Shown here: positions 20,233-29,997 of the stretch, one piece after another | Layout: the number at the start of each line of letters is the position of its first letter | Position numbering within the stretch: position 1 is the stretch's first letter | From: an uncultured Synechococcaceae cyanobacterium | Lineage (GTDB): Bacteria; Cyanobacteriota; Cyanobacteriia; PCC-6307; Cyanobiaceae | Direction: 5' to 3' | NCBI GenBank assembly: GCA_903907855.1 | Contig: CAIVPT010000148.1 | Span: 1 to 37,736, forward strand | Length of the DNA stretch: 37,736 nucleotides | Translations under genes and position numbers: made by a program | Notes under the pieces: model-generated | Databases searched by the model: none | Told to the model about the DNA's origin: nothing | What the model saw: the letters and a program-made list of their open reading frames with translations, nothing else

Positions 20233-21045
20233 ATGCCCTGGCCCTGGCGTCGAAAGAGTCGCCACTCTCTGGCGCGCCTTGTTGTGGAGGGTCCGATCGC
20301 CGGCCCCACCCGCACCCGCGTCCTGAAGGCACTCGAGCAGGTGGCCCAGCGGGAGTGCCCGGCCCTGCTGCTGCGCATCGACAGCCCGGGCGGCACCGTG
20401 GGCGACAGCCAGGAGATCCACGCCGCCATTCGCCGCTTGCGCGAGAAGGGCTGCCGGGTGGTGGCCAGCTTCGGCAATATCTCCGCCTCCGGGGGCGTCT
20501 ACATCGGGGTGGCGGCCGAAAAGATCGTCGCCAACCCCGGCACGATCACCGGTTCGATCGGGGTGATCCTCCGCGGCAACGATCTCTCCCGCCTGCTGGA
20601 GCGGATCGGCATCCGCTTCGAGACCGTCAAGAGCGGCCTGTACAAAGACATCCTCTCGCCCGACCGCGCCCTCACGGAGGCCGAGCGGGCGTTGCTGCAG
20701 GAGCTGATCGATTCCAGCTACGGCCAGTTCGTGACGGCGGTGGCGGAAGGGCGTGGCCTCGACGAGGGGGCGGTGCGCGCCTTCGCCGATGGCCGGGTGT
20801 TCACCGGCGCCCAGGCCCTGGCCCTGGGGCTGGTGGACGAGCTGGGGGATGAGGAGGCCGCCCGACGACTGGCGGCTTCGCTGGCGGGGCTCGACCCGGA
20901 GAAAACCAGGTTGGTGACCTTCGGCCGCCCCCCCCAGCGCTTCGCCCGCCTGCTGCCCGGTCGCAACCTGCTGGGGCGCCTGCATGAGGCCCTGAGCCTG
21001 GAGCTCGCCTGGAGCGGCCAGCCCCTCTGGCTGTGGCGCCCATGA
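20233..21045 (+). CDS. sppA: Signal peptide peptidase SppA (short, single-domain form)
   Basis: LLLRIDSPGGTVGDSQEIHAAI, VVASFGNISASGGVYIGVAAEKIVANPGTITGSIGVI. Confidence 0.93.
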   Translation: MPWPWRRKSRHSLARLVVEGPIAGPTRTRVLKALEQVAQRECPALLLRIDSPGGTVGDSQEIHAAIRRLREKGCRVVASFGNISASGGVYIGVAAEKIVANPGTITGSIGVILRGNDLSRLLERIGIRFETVKSGLYKDILSPDRALTEAERALLQELIDSSYGQFVTAVAEGRGLDEGAVRAFADGRVFTGAQALALGLVDELGDEEAARRLAASLAGLDPEKTRLVTFGRPPQRFARLLPGRNLLGRLHEALSLELAWSGQPLWLWRP

Positions 21046-21473
21046 GCGAACCCATGCAGCTGCGGGCCCTGCGCGGCGCCACCACCGCCAGTGCCAACAC
21101 CGTGGAGGCGATCGGCGAGGCGGTGGCCGAACTGATCGACGCCCTGGTGCTTCACAACCACCTGGAGGGGGAGCGGGTGCTCTCGGTCACGTTTTCGGTG
21201 ACCGCCGACCTGGATGCCTGTTTCCCCGCGGCGATCGCCCGGCGCCGCGATGGGTGGGGGGCGGTGGCCCTGCTCGACTGCCAGCAGATGGCGGTGGCGG
21301 GGGATCTGCCGCGTTGCATCCGGCTGCTGGCCCACGCCTGGCTGGAGGCCCATCAGAGCGTGGTCCATCCCTACCTGCGCGGCGCCGCCGCCCTGCGTCC
21401 CGATCGGGCCCGCCCGATCGGGATGACCGGCCTGGAGCCCCCTGCCCCCCCCGCCGCCGGGTCCGGCCGGTGA
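21042..21473 (+). CDS. aroH: Chorismate mutase, AroH class
   Basis: LRALRGATTASANTVEAIGEAVAELIDAL, SVTFSVTADLDACFPA, HPYLRGAAALRPD. Confidence 0.93.
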   Translation: MSEPMQLRALRGATTASANTVEAIGEAVAELIDALVLHNHLEGERVLSVTFSVTADLDACFPAAIARRRDGWGAVALLDCQQMAVAGDLPRCIRLLAHAWLEAHQSVVHPYLRGAAALRPDRARPIGMTGLEPPAPPAAGSGR

Positions 21474-21545
21474 TCCGGCCGGCCACCGACCCCTTGGGGA
21501 TCCCCTGGGCCTTCTGAGAATCCAGGAACTCCTCCCCGGCATCCC

Positions 21546-22142
21546 ATGCCCCCCCTCATGCGTCCTCGGGCCGTTGCCACGGTCCTCGGAACCGCTGCCT
21601 GCCTCGCCGGCGTCTCCCTCGCCAGCGTCTGCCTGTCCACCGCCAGCCCGGAGCCCGCCCGGGCCCAGGGCACCCCCGGCCTGCTGGAGTTCCGCTGGGA
21701 CAACGACAAGAACTATCGCAAGCTCTATTTCTTCATGACGGAAACGGCCCGTCTGAAGCGGTCGGAGTATTACCTGATTCTGCGACCCAAGGATCGCAAG
21801 ACCGCCATCCTCAAGCTGAGCGTCACCATCCCCAGCTATTTCGACACCGAGATCAAGGCCAAGAATGTCAAGCTCTGTGAGATGAGCGAGGGCGGCATGC
21901 TGGCCCGCACCCGTTGCAAGAGCACGATTCCGGCCACCATCGAGGTGGCCGCCAACGGCAAGGCGATCGAGATCTTCCCGGAGCGCCCCATCTCCGACAA
22001 AGGCACGATCGGGGTGTACATGAACATCTTCAACCCCTTCAATGCCGGCATGTATCAGTTCAATGCCCTCGCCCAGGCCCCCGGTGACATTCCCGTTTCC
22101 GGTGTGCTGGGCAGCTGGCTGATCCAGATCGATCCCAACTGA
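21546..22142 (+). CDS. DUF2808-type secreted protein
   Basis: Signal sequence; LEFRWDNDKNYRKLYFFMTETARLKRSEYYLILRPKDRKTAILKLSVTIPSYFD; cyanobacterial family. Confidence 0.8.
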   Translation: MPPLMRPRAVATVLGTAACLAGVSLASVCLSTASPEPARAQGTPGLLEFRWDNDKNYRKLYFFMTETARLKRSEYYLILRPKDRKTAILKLSVTIPSYFDTEIKAKNVKLCEMSEGGMLARTRCKSTIPATIEVAANGKAIEIFPERPISDKGTIGVYMNIFNPFNAGMYQFNALAQAPGDIPVSGVLGSWLIQIDPN

Positions 22143-22158
22143 TCCAGACCGATCCCAT
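22119..22158. repeat. 20-bp tandem duplication (ctgatccagatcgatcccaa / ctgatccagaccgatcccat)
   Basis: Two adjacent 20-bp units, 18/20 identical, spanning the DUF2808 stop codon. Confidence 0.9.
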
Positions 22159-22168
22159 CGGATTCCAA

Positions 22169-22216
22169 GGGGCCAACAGAGCCTCCGGCCGCGGGGCCAA
22201 CGGAGCTTCCGGCCGC
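22169..22216. repeat. 24-bp tandem duplication (ggggccaacagagcctccggccgc / ggggccaacggagcttccggccgc)
   Basis: Two adjacent 24-bp units, 22/24 identical, upstream of rpmH. Confidence 0.9.
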
Positions 22217-22300
22217 TCCTGCCCCCCTCCGTAGGGAGAGCCAGCCACCCCGACTGATAGGGTGGCAAACCGTCAGAAACGCAGGAACGGACAGGCTGTT

Positions 22301-22438
22301 ATGACCAAGCGCACCCTGGAAGGCACCAGTCGCAAGCGCAAGCGTGTGTCCGGATTTCGGGTGCGAATGCGCACCCACACCGGCCGTCGCCTGATCCGCG
22401 CCCGCCGCCGTCGCGGCCGCTCCCGGCTGGCGGTCTGA
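22301..22438 (+). CDS. rpmH: 50S ribosomal protein L34
   Basis: [45 protein letters not shown]; below ORF-track length cutoff. Confidence 0.95.
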   Translation: MTKRTLEGTSRKRKRVSGFRVRMRTHTGRRLIRARRRRGRSRLAV

Positions 22439-22449
22439 GCCCCTGCCCC

Positions 22450-22830
22450 GTGGTCCTGCCCCAGCGCCATCGGCTACGGGGGCGCCGAGTTTTTGAGCGT
22501 CTCCATCGCCGCGCCCGTCGCCTGCATGGCACGGCCCTGGTGCTGCGGGTGCTCCCCGCCTCTGCCGAGCTGCTCTCCCCGCCCGACCGCGCCGCCGCCC
22601 CTTCGCCTTGGCGCTGTGGGGTTGTGGTGAGCGGCAAGGTCAGTCGCCGGGCGGTGGTTCGTAACCGCCTGCGCCGCAGCATTCACAACCACCTGTTGGC
22701 CCATCCTCCCCAGGTGGCCGAACCGCTCTGGCTGCTCCTGAGCCTCCGGCCGGGATGCGCTGAGCTGCCCGCGGACGTCCTGCTGGGAGAATGCAGCGAT
22801 CTGTTGCGCCGGGCAGGCCTTCTCCCATGA
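22450..22830 (+). CDS. rnpA: Ribonuclease P protein component
   Basis: LPQRHRLRGRRVFERLHRRARRLHG, VSGKVSRRAVVRNRLRRSIH; position after rpmH; GTG start. Confidence 0.92.
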   Translation: MVLPQRHRLRGRRVFERLHRRARRLHGTALVLRVLPASAELLSPPDRAAAPSPWRCGVVVSGKVSRRAVVRNRLRRSIHNHLLAHPPQVAEPLWLLLSLRPGCAELPADVLLGECSDLLRRAGLLP

Positions 22831-23297
22831 CCGAATCCGTGAGCCCGTCCACCAAGGGGTCGATCCAGGAAACCGTTTTCTACGAAGGTGGCCCCGCCCG
22901 CGGCGATCTCATCGTGGGAGTGGTCCTGGCGATCACGATCCTCGGTTTGCCCCTGGCGGTGGCTTCCTTCGTGCGGGCTCTATGGCTCCGCTACCGCATC
23001 ACCAGCCGGCGCATTGAGGTGAACGGCGGCTGGCTTGGCCGCGACCGCACCCAGGTGGTGTACTCCCAGATCCGCGAGGTGCGCTCGGTGCCCCGCGCCT
23101 TCGGCGCCTGGGGCGACATGGTGCTCGTGCTCTCCGACGGCAGCCGGCTGGAGATGCGTTCGGTGCCCAATTTCCGGGCCGTGGAGGCCTGGATCGAGGA
23201 GCACCGCCAGGGCCGCAGCGGTGGCAAGGGCGCCGCGACCACCGGCTCTTCCCGCTCCTCCCAAGGCTTTGCCCCTGAAGAGCGCGCCAGCGCCTGA
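22827..23297 (+). CDS. PH-domain (bPH2/YdbS-like) membrane protein
   Basis: Two TM helices then [51 protein letters not shown]. Confidence 0.8.
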   Translation: MTESVSPSTKGSIQETVFYEGGPARGDLIVGVVLAITILGLPLAVASFVRALWLRYRITSRRIEVNGGWLGRDRTQVVYSQIREVRSVPRAFGAWGDMVLVLSDGSRLEMRSVPNFRAVEAWIEEHRQGRSGGKGAATTGSSRSSQGFAPEERASA

Positions 23298-23386
23298 TCC
23301 GCAGTCCGGCATCCCGCCCGTCGCCGGCCACGGCTCTCGGGCACAGTGGGTGCCGGTTCCCACCCCCTCCCCCCAGAATCCGCGCC

Positions 23387-24517
23387 GTGATCGGCTACAT
23401 CTCCGACAACCTGCTGCTCCCGATCCTCGACTTCTTCTACGGATTGGTGCCCAGCTACGGGCTGGCGATCGTCGCCCTCACGCTGGTGATCCGCCTGGCC
23501 CTCTATCCCCTCAGCGCCGGCTCGATCCGCAGCGCCCGGCGCATGCGCATCGCCCAGCCGGTGATGCAGGAGCGCCAGGCGGAGATCCGCAGCAAGTACG
23601 CCAGCAACCCCCAGAAGCAGCAGGAAGAGCTGGGCAAGTTGATGAAGGAGTTCGGCAGCCCCCTGTCGGGCTGCCTGCCCCTGCTGGTGCAGATGCCCAT
23701 CCTCTTCGCCCTGTTCGCCACGCTGCGGGGCAGCCCGTTCGCGGACGTGCCCTACACCTTCAACGTCAAGGTGCTGCCGGCCGACCAGATCGCCACGGTG
23801 GAGCCCAAGCCGTTCAACACCCCCAGCCACTCGATCTTCGTCACCGCCACCAATCACGTGCCGGTGATCGGCACCCTGGAGCAGGGCACCCGCCTTGGCG
23901 TGGGCGACCAGCAGCAGGCTTCGCTCCATACCCGCAGCGGTGACAGCTTCGCCAGCGTGCTGGGCGGCGTGGAGAACGGAGAGAGCTTCCAGCCCAACTG
24001 GAGCGTCACCAAGGGTGAAGGGGTCGTGGCCGTCGATGCGGATGGCACGATCAAGGCCCTGGCCCCCGGCGATGCCACCGTGGAGGCCCGCGTTCCCGGT
24101 CTGGCGGCCCGCAGCGGCTTCCTGTTCATCCAGGCCCTCGGCCAGGTGGGCTTCATGACCGATGGAGCGGTGAACTGGGATATCGCCGTGCTGGTGGCCG
24201 CCTTCGGCGCCACCCTCTTTATCAGCCAGATCCTCTCGGGGATGGGCATGCCCGCCAATCCCCAGCAGGCCACCGCCAACCGCATCACCCCGGTGATGAT
24301 CACGGCGATGTTCCTGTTCTTCCCACTGCCCGCCGGCGTGTTGCTCTACATGGTGGTGGCCAACGTCTTCCAGGGCCTGCAGACCTTCATCCTCAGCCGC
24401 GAAACCCTGCCTGAGAACCTGCAGCAGATCCTCGACAAGCAACGCACCAGCCAGATCGTCACCGCCGATGCCACGGGCACGGCCCGGATGCCCTTCGAAC
24501 CGAAAGGCCGCAAGTGA
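23387..24517 (+). CDS. yidC: Membrane protein insertase YidC/Oxa1/Alb3
   Basis: [87 protein letters not shown] start. Confidence 0.93.
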   Translation: MIGYISDNLLLPILDFFYGLVPSYGLAIVALTLVIRLALYPLSAGSIRSARRMRIAQPVMQERQAEIRSKYASNPQKQQEELGKLMKEFGSPLSGCLPLLVQMPILFALFATLRGSPFADVPYTFNVKVLPADQIATVEPKPFNTPSHSIFVTATNHVPVIGTLEQGTRLGVGDQQQASLHTRSGDSFASVLGGVENGESFQPNWSVTKGEGVVAVDADGTIKALAPGDATVEARVPGLAARSGFLFIQALGQVGFMTDGAVNWDIAVLVAAFGATLFISQILSGMGMPANPQQATANRITPVMITAMFLFFPLPAGVLLYMVVANVFQGLQTFILSRETLPENLQQILDKQRTSQIVTADATGTARMPFEPKGRK

Positions 24518-25053
24518 GCCTTTCATCAGCCTCGGCTGGCGTCCCTCGGCTGCGGCCGGTGCCGCTGCCGGAGCTGCGGCTTCAGGCTGAGGGACGCCGC
24601 TGGAACGTAGATCAATCCATCTCCGGCCTCCCCTCCCTCACCCCCGTGCGGGGCGAAATCCGGGCCATTCACCATGGCAACGCCCTCGAGGTCGAGGGTG
24701 TCGCCGACACGATCGTGACCCTCTGCTGCGATCGCTGCCTGCAACCCTTCAACCACCCCCTGCACACGGAGGCCCGCGAGCTGCTCGAGCTGGCCGGCGC
24801 CTCCGATGCCGGAGATGGCGGGCCCATCCCTGCAGAGGCCGCCGGGGAGTTCGTCCTGGGCGACGACCTCGATGACCGCATCGATGCCAGCGGCCGCTTC
24901 GATCCGGAGCAGTGGTTGTTTGAGCAGCTCAGCCTGCGTCTGCCGCTGGTGAGCCGCTGTGGAAGCGATTGTCCCGGTCCCCCCAGCTGGGGGGATGGGC
25001 CCACCGGCGCCGATCCCCGCTGGGCGGCGTTGCGCTCCCTGCGGCCCGGATGA
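24514..25053 (+). CDS. YceD/DUF177 family protein
   Basis: [16 protein letters not shown]...[44 protein letters not shown]. Confidence 0.85.
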   Translation: MSLSSASAGVPRLRPVPLPELRLQAEGRRWNVDQSISGLPSLTPVRGEIRAIHHGNALEVEGVADTIVTLCCDRCLQPFNHPLHTEARELLELAGASDAGDGGPIPAEAAGEFVLGDDLDDRIDASGRFDPEQWLFEQLSLRLPLVSRCGSDCPGPPSWGDGPTGADPRWAALRSLRPG

Positions 25054-26537
25054 GCGCCCCGCCGCCCCTCGCCGACCAGCTGGATCTGCTGATCCGCGCC
25101 CGCACCCCCCTCCTGTGGATCCGCAGCCTGGAGGAGGAACGGGTGGAGTCCCTGTTGGTGCGGGCGGCGGAGCGGCTGGGGGGCCGCACCCTGCTCCGCT
25201 GGGACTTCATCGGTGGCCTCAGTGGCGCCCCCAACCGGGAGGGGGAGGCGGCCCGCAACCCCCTGGCCGCGCTGGAGGCCTTCGCGCCCCTGTCGCCGGA
25301 GCAGGGAGCCATCCTGCTGCTCAAGGATTTCCACCGCTATGCCGACGACTCCGGCGTCTGCCGACGGCTGCGCAATCTTTCGGTGGCCTTGCGCGAGGTG
25401 CCCCGCACCGTGGTGATCAGTGCCCCCGATTGGCAATTGCCCCGGGAGTTGGAGGAATGCGTGACCCTGCTGGAGCTGCCCCTGCCCGATGCCCCGGAGA
25501 TCAGCGCCCTGCTGGGTTCGATTGCCACCGCCAGCGGTCGCCCCCTGGGATCCGAGGTGCTCGAACCCCTCACCGCCGCCTGCCACGGCCTGAGTGAACA
25601 GCGGGTGCGCCAGCTGGCCGCCCGTGCCCTGGCCCGCCGGGGCGCGCTCGGCCTCGACGATCTGGCGGAGGTGCTGGAGGAGAAGCGCCGGGCGATCGCC
25701 CGCAGCGAGCTGCTGGAGTACTGCCCCACGGAGGCCACCCCAGCCGACATCGGCGGACTCGACGCCCTCAAGCACTGGCTGGAGCAGCGCCACCGGGCCT
25801 TCAGCGAGGAGGCCCAGCGCTATGGCCTGCCCCTGCCCCGGGGCGTGCTGCTGGTGGGCCCGCAGGGCACCGGCAAATCGCTCACCGCCAAGGCGATCGC
25901 CCACAGCTGGTCGATGCCGCTGTTGCGCCTGGACGTGGGGCGCCTGTTCGCCGGCCTGGTGGGCGCCAGCGAGGCCCGCACCCGCGAGATGATCCAGCGG
26001 GCCGAGGCGATGGCCCCGTGCGTCCTGTGGATCGATGAGATCGACAAGGGTTTCGGCGGCGATTCCCGCAGCGATGGCGGCACCACCCAACGGGTGCTGG
26101 CCAGCCTGCTCACCTGGATGGCGGAGAAGAGCAGCGCGGTGTTTGTGGTGGCCACCGCCAACGCGGTGGAGCGCCTGCCCGCGGAGCTGCTCCGCAAGGG
26201 ACGCTTCGACGAGATCTTTCTGTTGGAGCTGCCCGACCGCGAGGAGCGGCGGGCCATCCTCGATCTGCAGCTCCGCCGCCGGCGTCCCGCCCATGCCATC
26301 CCCCTTGATGTGTTGGTGGATCGCACCGCCGGCTTCTCCGGCGCCGAGCTCGAGCAGACGGTGATTGAGGCGATGCACCTGGCCTTCGGCGAGGCCCGGG
26401 AGCTGGCGGAAGCCGATCTGGTCGCCGCCGCCAGCCAGGTGGTGCCCCTCTCGCGCACCGCCCGCGAGCAGCTGGAGGCGCTGCGCGCCTGGTCCGCCAG
26501 CGGCCGGGCCCGGCCCGCTTCGGGGGCGCACATGTGA
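25050..26537 (+). CDS. ycf46: AAA+ ATPase, Ycf46-like
   Basis: Walker A VGPQGTGKSLTAKAIA, Walker B VLWIDEIDKGFGG; N-terminal LIRARTPLLWIRSLEEERVE. Confidence 0.88.
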   Translation: MSAPPPLADQLDLLIRARTPLLWIRSLEEERVESLLVRAAERLGGRTLLRWDFIGGLSGAPNREGEAARNPLAALEAFAPLSPEQGAILLLKDFHRYADDSGVCRRLRNLSVALREVPRTVVISAPDWQLPRELEECVTLLELPLPDAPEISALLGSIATASGRPLGSEVLEPLTAACHGLSEQRVRQLAARALARRGALGLDDLAEVLEEKRRAIARSELLEYCPTEATPADIGGLDALKHWLEQRHRAFSEEAQRYGLPLPRGVLLVGPQGTGKSLTAKAIAHSWSMPLLRLDVGRLFAGLVGASEARTREMIQRAEAMAPCVLWIDEIDKGFGGDSRSDGGTTQRVLASLLTWMAEKSSAVFVVATANAVERLPAELLRKGRFDEIFLLELPDREERRAILDLQLRRRRPAHAIPLDVLVDRTAGFSGAELEQTVIEAMHLAFGEARELAEADLVAAASQVVPLSRTAREQLEALRAWSASGRARPASGAHM

Positions 26538-26623
26538 AGGCCTTTAACGAAGCACCACAACGCGTGAAGAGCCTTGGCCTCTGCGGGGGCGCGGCCCCAA
26601 TGGCCTCCCTACCGTCCGGCCAG

Positions 26624-26812
26624 ATGCCTTCCTGGCCCGTGCTTCCCACTCCGAATTCCCGCGGTGAACTCCCCACCCAGCTGGCGGTGGCCTGCCTTGG
26701 TGCCGGCGTGATCACCACCCTGGCGGTGGCCCAGGGGCAGAACCCCCTCACTGCCCTTGGCATCACCCTGTTCTCGGCCGTGGCGGCCGTGGCCGTCGGC
26801 CAGGTGCTGTGA
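26624..26812 (+). CDS. Small hydrophobic hypothetical protein
   Basis: ATG 26624 in ORF 26534..26812; LPTQLAVACLGAGVITTLAVAQGQNPLTALGITLFSAVAAVAVGQVL; start uncertain. Confidence 0.5.
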   Translation: MPSWPVLPTPNSRGELPTQLAVACLGAGVITTLAVAQGQNPLTALGITLFSAVAAVAVGQVL

Positions 26813-27990
26813 GCGCTCTGCGGGCCCAGCTGCCCGCCCTGGCCAACAAGACCTACTTCAACTACGGCGGCCAGGGGCCCCTGCCCACCGCGTCCCTGGA
26901 GGCGATCGTCGACACCTGGCGGCGCATCCAGGAACTTGGCCCCTTCACCGAGGACGTCTGGCCCCTGCTGGGCGCCCTCAGTGGTGGCCTGCGCTCCCGG
27001 CTGGCCCAGTGGTTCGGGGTCTCCCCGGCGCGGGTGGCCTTCACCGAGAACGTCACCAGCGGCTGTGTGTTGCCGCTCTGGGGGCTGCCCTGGAGTGAGG
27101 GCGAGGAGATCCTGCTGGGGGATGCGGAGCATCCGGGGGTGGTGGCGGCCTGCCGCGAGCTGGCCCGCCGCGAGGGGCTAACGATCACCTCCCTGCCCGT
27201 GCGCGATCTGCCGGGCGATGCCGCCCAGGTTGGGGCGGGCACTTTGGAGGCCCTGGAGCGGGTGCTGAGCCCCCGCACCCGGCTGGTGGTGTTGTCCCAT
27301 CTCCTCTGGAACACGGGTCGCGTGCTGCCGATCGAGGCGGTGGCCCAACGTCTGGCGGACCATCCGCGCCATCCCTGGCTGCTGGTGGATGCGGCCCAGT
27401 CCTTCGGCAGCCTGCCGGTGGCGGGCGCCGCCGGCGCGGCCGACATTTATGCCGTCACCGGCCATAAGTGGTGCTGCGGGCCCGAAGGCCTGGGGGCCAT
27501 GGCGCTCTCCGAGCGGCTGCTGGAGGAGGCCCGGCCCACGCTGATCGGCTGGCGCACGTTGCGGGATGAGAACAGCGGCGGCGGCGCGTACCACCGTGAT
27601 GGACGCCGCTTCGAAGTGGCCACCTCGTGCACACCGCTGCTGGCGGGCCTGGACACATCGTTGCAGCTGCTGGAGGCTGAGGGCGACGCCCCGGCCCGGC
27701 TGGCGGCGATCCGCGCGCGCAGCCAACGGCTCTGGGAGGGTCTGCAGGCCCTGCCCTCCGCCCGCTGCCTTCTGCCGGTGCCGCCCCCGGCCGGGCTGGT
27801 GAGCTTCACCCTGCACCGTCGCGATGGCAGCGCCGTGGATCCCGGGCCCGTGGTGCGTGCCCTTGGTCAGCAGGGGATCTGGCTGCGTTCGTTGCCCGAC
27901 CCGCTCTGCCTGCGGGCCTGCACCCATCTGACCACCGAGGAGGAGGAGCTGGATCGCCTCCTCGCCGCCCTGTCCGAGATCGAGGTGTGA
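26809..27990 (+). CDS. PLP-dependent class V aminotransferase family (cysteine desulfurase / cystine lyase C-DES-like)
   Basis: NKTYFNYGGQGPLP, LLVDAAQSFGSLPV, YAVTGHKWCCGPEGLGAM; GTG start. Confidence 0.85.
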   Translation: MSALRAQLPALANKTYFNYGGQGPLPTASLEAIVDTWRRIQELGPFTEDVWPLLGALSGGLRSRLAQWFGVSPARVAFTENVTSGCVLPLWGLPWSEGEEILLGDAEHPGVVAACRELARREGLTITSLPVRDLPGDAAQVGAGTLEALERVLSPRTRLVVLSHLLWNTGRVLPIEAVAQRLADHPRHPWLLVDAAQSFGSLPVAGAAGAADIYAVTGHKWCCGPEGLGAMALSERLLEEARPTLIGWRTLRDENSGGGAYHRDGRRFEVATSCTPLLAGLDTSLQLLEAEGDAPARLAAIRARSQRLWEGLQALPSARCLLPVPPPAGLVSFTLHRRDGSAVDPGPVVRALGQQGIWLRSLPDPLCLRACTHLTTEEEELDRLLAALSEIEV

Positions 27991-28006
27991 TGGGGAGGCC
28001 CACGGG

Positions 28007-28042
28007 CGGCTGATGGTCCCCGGTCGGCTGATGGCCTCCGGG
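28007..28042. repeat. 18-bp imperfect tandem duplication (cggctgatggtccccggt / cggctgatggcctccggg)
   Basis: 15/18 identical adjacent units in the convergent spacer. Confidence 0.75.
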
Positions 28043-28054
28043 GCCCGGCCAATG

Positions 28055-28822
28055 TCAGATCGGTTCGGAGGAGATGGCCTCGTCGATCGGGGGCTCATGG
28101 GAGAGGAGGTTTTTATACACCAAGCCGGCCAGCAAGGCGCCGGCGATCGGCGCCAACCAGAACAGCCACAGCTGGCCCACCAGCTCCGCTCCGGCCCAGA
28201 CGGCCACGCCGGTGCTGCGGGCAGGATTCACCGAGGTGTTGGTGACCGGGATGCTGATCAGGTGGATCAGGGTGAGGGCCAGGCCGATCGGCACGCCTGC
28301 GAAGCCGCGGGGGGCCAGATTGTCGGTTGCCCCCAGAATCACGATCAGGAAGAAGAAGGTGAGTAGCAGCTCGGTGACCAGCGCAGCCCAGAGTCCGTAA
28401 TCGCCGGGGGAATGGTTGGCGTACCCGTTGGTGGCGAGCGGATTGCTGCCGGCTAGAGAGAAGCCGTTGCGGCCGCTGGCGATCAAGAAGAGCACGCCAC
28501 CGCCGATGATCGCGCCCAGCACCTGGGCCATGATGTAAGGGAGTAGCTGGGAGCCTGGGAAGCGGCCGCTGGCCCAGAGGCCGAAGCTCACGGCAGGATT
28601 GAGATGGCAGCCGGAGATGTGGCCGATCGCATAGGCCATGGTCAGCACCGTCAGGCCGAAGGCGAGGGCGACACCGAGGAAGCCGAGGCCGAAGGGATTG
28701 CCGGCGTCGTTGTAGGGAAAGGCGGCGGCGAGCACGGCACTGCCGCAGCCTCCGAACACAAGCCAAAAAGTGCCAAAAAGTTCCGCGAGAAACTTCTTCG
28801 AGAGAGGAATACTTGTTGCCAT
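28055..28822 (-). CDS. aqpZ: Aquaporin Z / MIP family channel
   Basis: [12 protein letters not shown] and [12 protein letters not shown] dual NPA motifs; start [29 protein letters not shown]. Confidence 0.93.
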   Translation of the reverse strand: MATSIPLSKKFLAELFGTFWLVFGGCGSAVLAAAFPYNDAGNPFGLGFLGVALAFGLTVLTMAYAIGHISGCHLNPAVSFGLWASGRFPGSQLLPYIMAQVLGAIIGGGVLFLIASGRNGFSLAGSNPLATNGYANHSPGDYGLWAALVTELLLTFFFLIVILGATDNLAPRGFAGVPIGLALTLIHLISIPVTNTSVNPARSTGVAVWAGAELVGQLWLFWLAPIAGALLAGLVYKNLLSHEPPIDEAISSEPI

Positions 28823-29127
28823 CTCAGGAGGCAAGAGGACGGATTGATTGTGCCAAAGATCTCGGCGGAGATCATCCTTTTTGTTGCACAATGCACACTT
28901 TAGGCTCCTTTTGCCAAGAGCGGCAAGTCCTGCCAATACCGGCCATTGACCTGCAGTCGTGGTCGCTCCGGGAAACGGAGGCAAAGCAAAAGAATCGTGG
29001 TTTTGGGGTGCAACCGTGTTGTCAATTCCTCGCCTCTGCATAGCTTGGACCCATGGGTCGTGTGCCGAGGGGATCTGGCTGTTCCAGGGCCACCTCAGCG
29101 CCCCCTTCACCCCCTGTGCTGGGATTC

Positions 29128-29940
29128 ATGACGCACTTCTCCCGACCCGCCGGTTGCCGCGCCCTGCTGCTGGCCTCGGCCGCCGGCCTCAGCTTCGCCG
29201 TCGCCGGCAATGCCACCCTCGCCGCCAGCTCCGAGACGATGCTGCGCACTGCCGAGAGCGCCTGCCTCGATGCCGCCGTCCAGCAGGGCTGGCGCCGCGA
29301 TCTGGCCAAGGTGGTCTCCAGTCGCAGCCTCGATGCCGATCGCGTCGAGGTGATCTTCGATGTCAGCCGCGACGGCACCAACACCGCCCGCCTCACCTGT
29401 CCCTACAGCGCCCGACAGGGGGTGATGGGGCAGATCGGCGCCGTGGGCTCCAAGCTCGGGGCCAACGCCGACCAGAACGACTTCGGCAAGGATTTCACCA
29501 AGTCGATGAGCACCGCCGGCAATGCCGGTGGGCCGGTGGATCGCTCCCGGGCCTGGTGGCTGCTGTTGCCGGTGGGCCTGGCCGCCCTCTGCTGGGCCGC
29601 CCTGCGGGGCCGTGACCAACAGGCCTACGACGCCCTCCCCCAGCAGGGCCATGGGAGGGTCGGCGGGTCCGCTTACGGCGCGGCTGCCGGCCACCCCACC
29701 GCCGACGCTTCCCTGGCCCTGGCCCGCAGCCGCGATGGCCATGTCGACAGCCCGGTGAACGTGCACGAGCTGGCGGATGACTCCTCCCTGGTGCGCCGCC
29801 GCTTCCGCAACGGCGACACCATCTCCCTGACCGGCCGCCGCGCCGAGGAGTGGCTGGAGGTGGATGGTGGCGGCTGGGTGCGCGAGGCCGATGTGCGCTT
29901 TGAGCGCGCCGGCATCGCCGCCGGGCAGCGCACCGTCTGA
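29128..29940 (+). CDS. Secreted/membrane hypothetical protein with C-terminal SH3-like segment
   Basis: Signal sequence; VIFDVSRDGTNTARLTCPYSAR; TM SRAWWLLLPVGLAALCWAALR; C-terminal FRNGDTISLTGRRAEEWLEVDGGGWVREADV. Confidence 0.6.
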   Translation: MTHFSRPAGCRALLLASAAGLSFAVAGNATLAASSETMLRTAESACLDAAVQQGWRRDLAKVVSSRSLDADRVEVIFDVSRDGTNTARLTCPYSARQGVMGQIGAVGSKLGANADQNDFGKDFTKSMSTAGNAGGPVDRSRAWWLLLPVGLAALCWAALRGRDQQAYDALPQQGHGRVGGSAYGAAAGHPTADASLALARSRDGHVDSPVNVHELADDSSLVRRRFRNGDTISLTGRRAEEWLEVDGGGWVREADVRFERAGIAAGQRTV

Positions 29941-29949
29941 GGCCGATCT

Positions 29950-29997
29950 GCCCTGCGGGCCGCTCCCCTCAGCGGGGGCGGGCCCGCAGGGCCTTTT
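29950..29997 (+). terminator. Rho-independent terminator whose right arm lies in the murE 3' coding end
   Basis: gccctgcgggcc (29950-29961) and ggcccgcagggc (29981-29992) are perfect reverse complements, followed by ctttt. Confidence 0.75.

Noticed and set aside
22991-24526. 511-aa minus-strand ORF opposite the PH-domain and yidC genes
   Set aside because: Antisense shadow; His/Gln/Gly-rich composition with no domain signature.
24669-26531. 620-aa minus-strand ORF opposite DUF177/ycf46
   Set aside because: Antisense shadow of well-supported genes.
28823-29127. AT-richer divergent spacer with small palindromes (gatctcggcggagatc; tgcacaatgca) considered as an ncRNA or riboswitch
   Set aside because: No recognisable conserved RNA motif; most likely just divergent promoter region of aqpZ and the 29128 gene.
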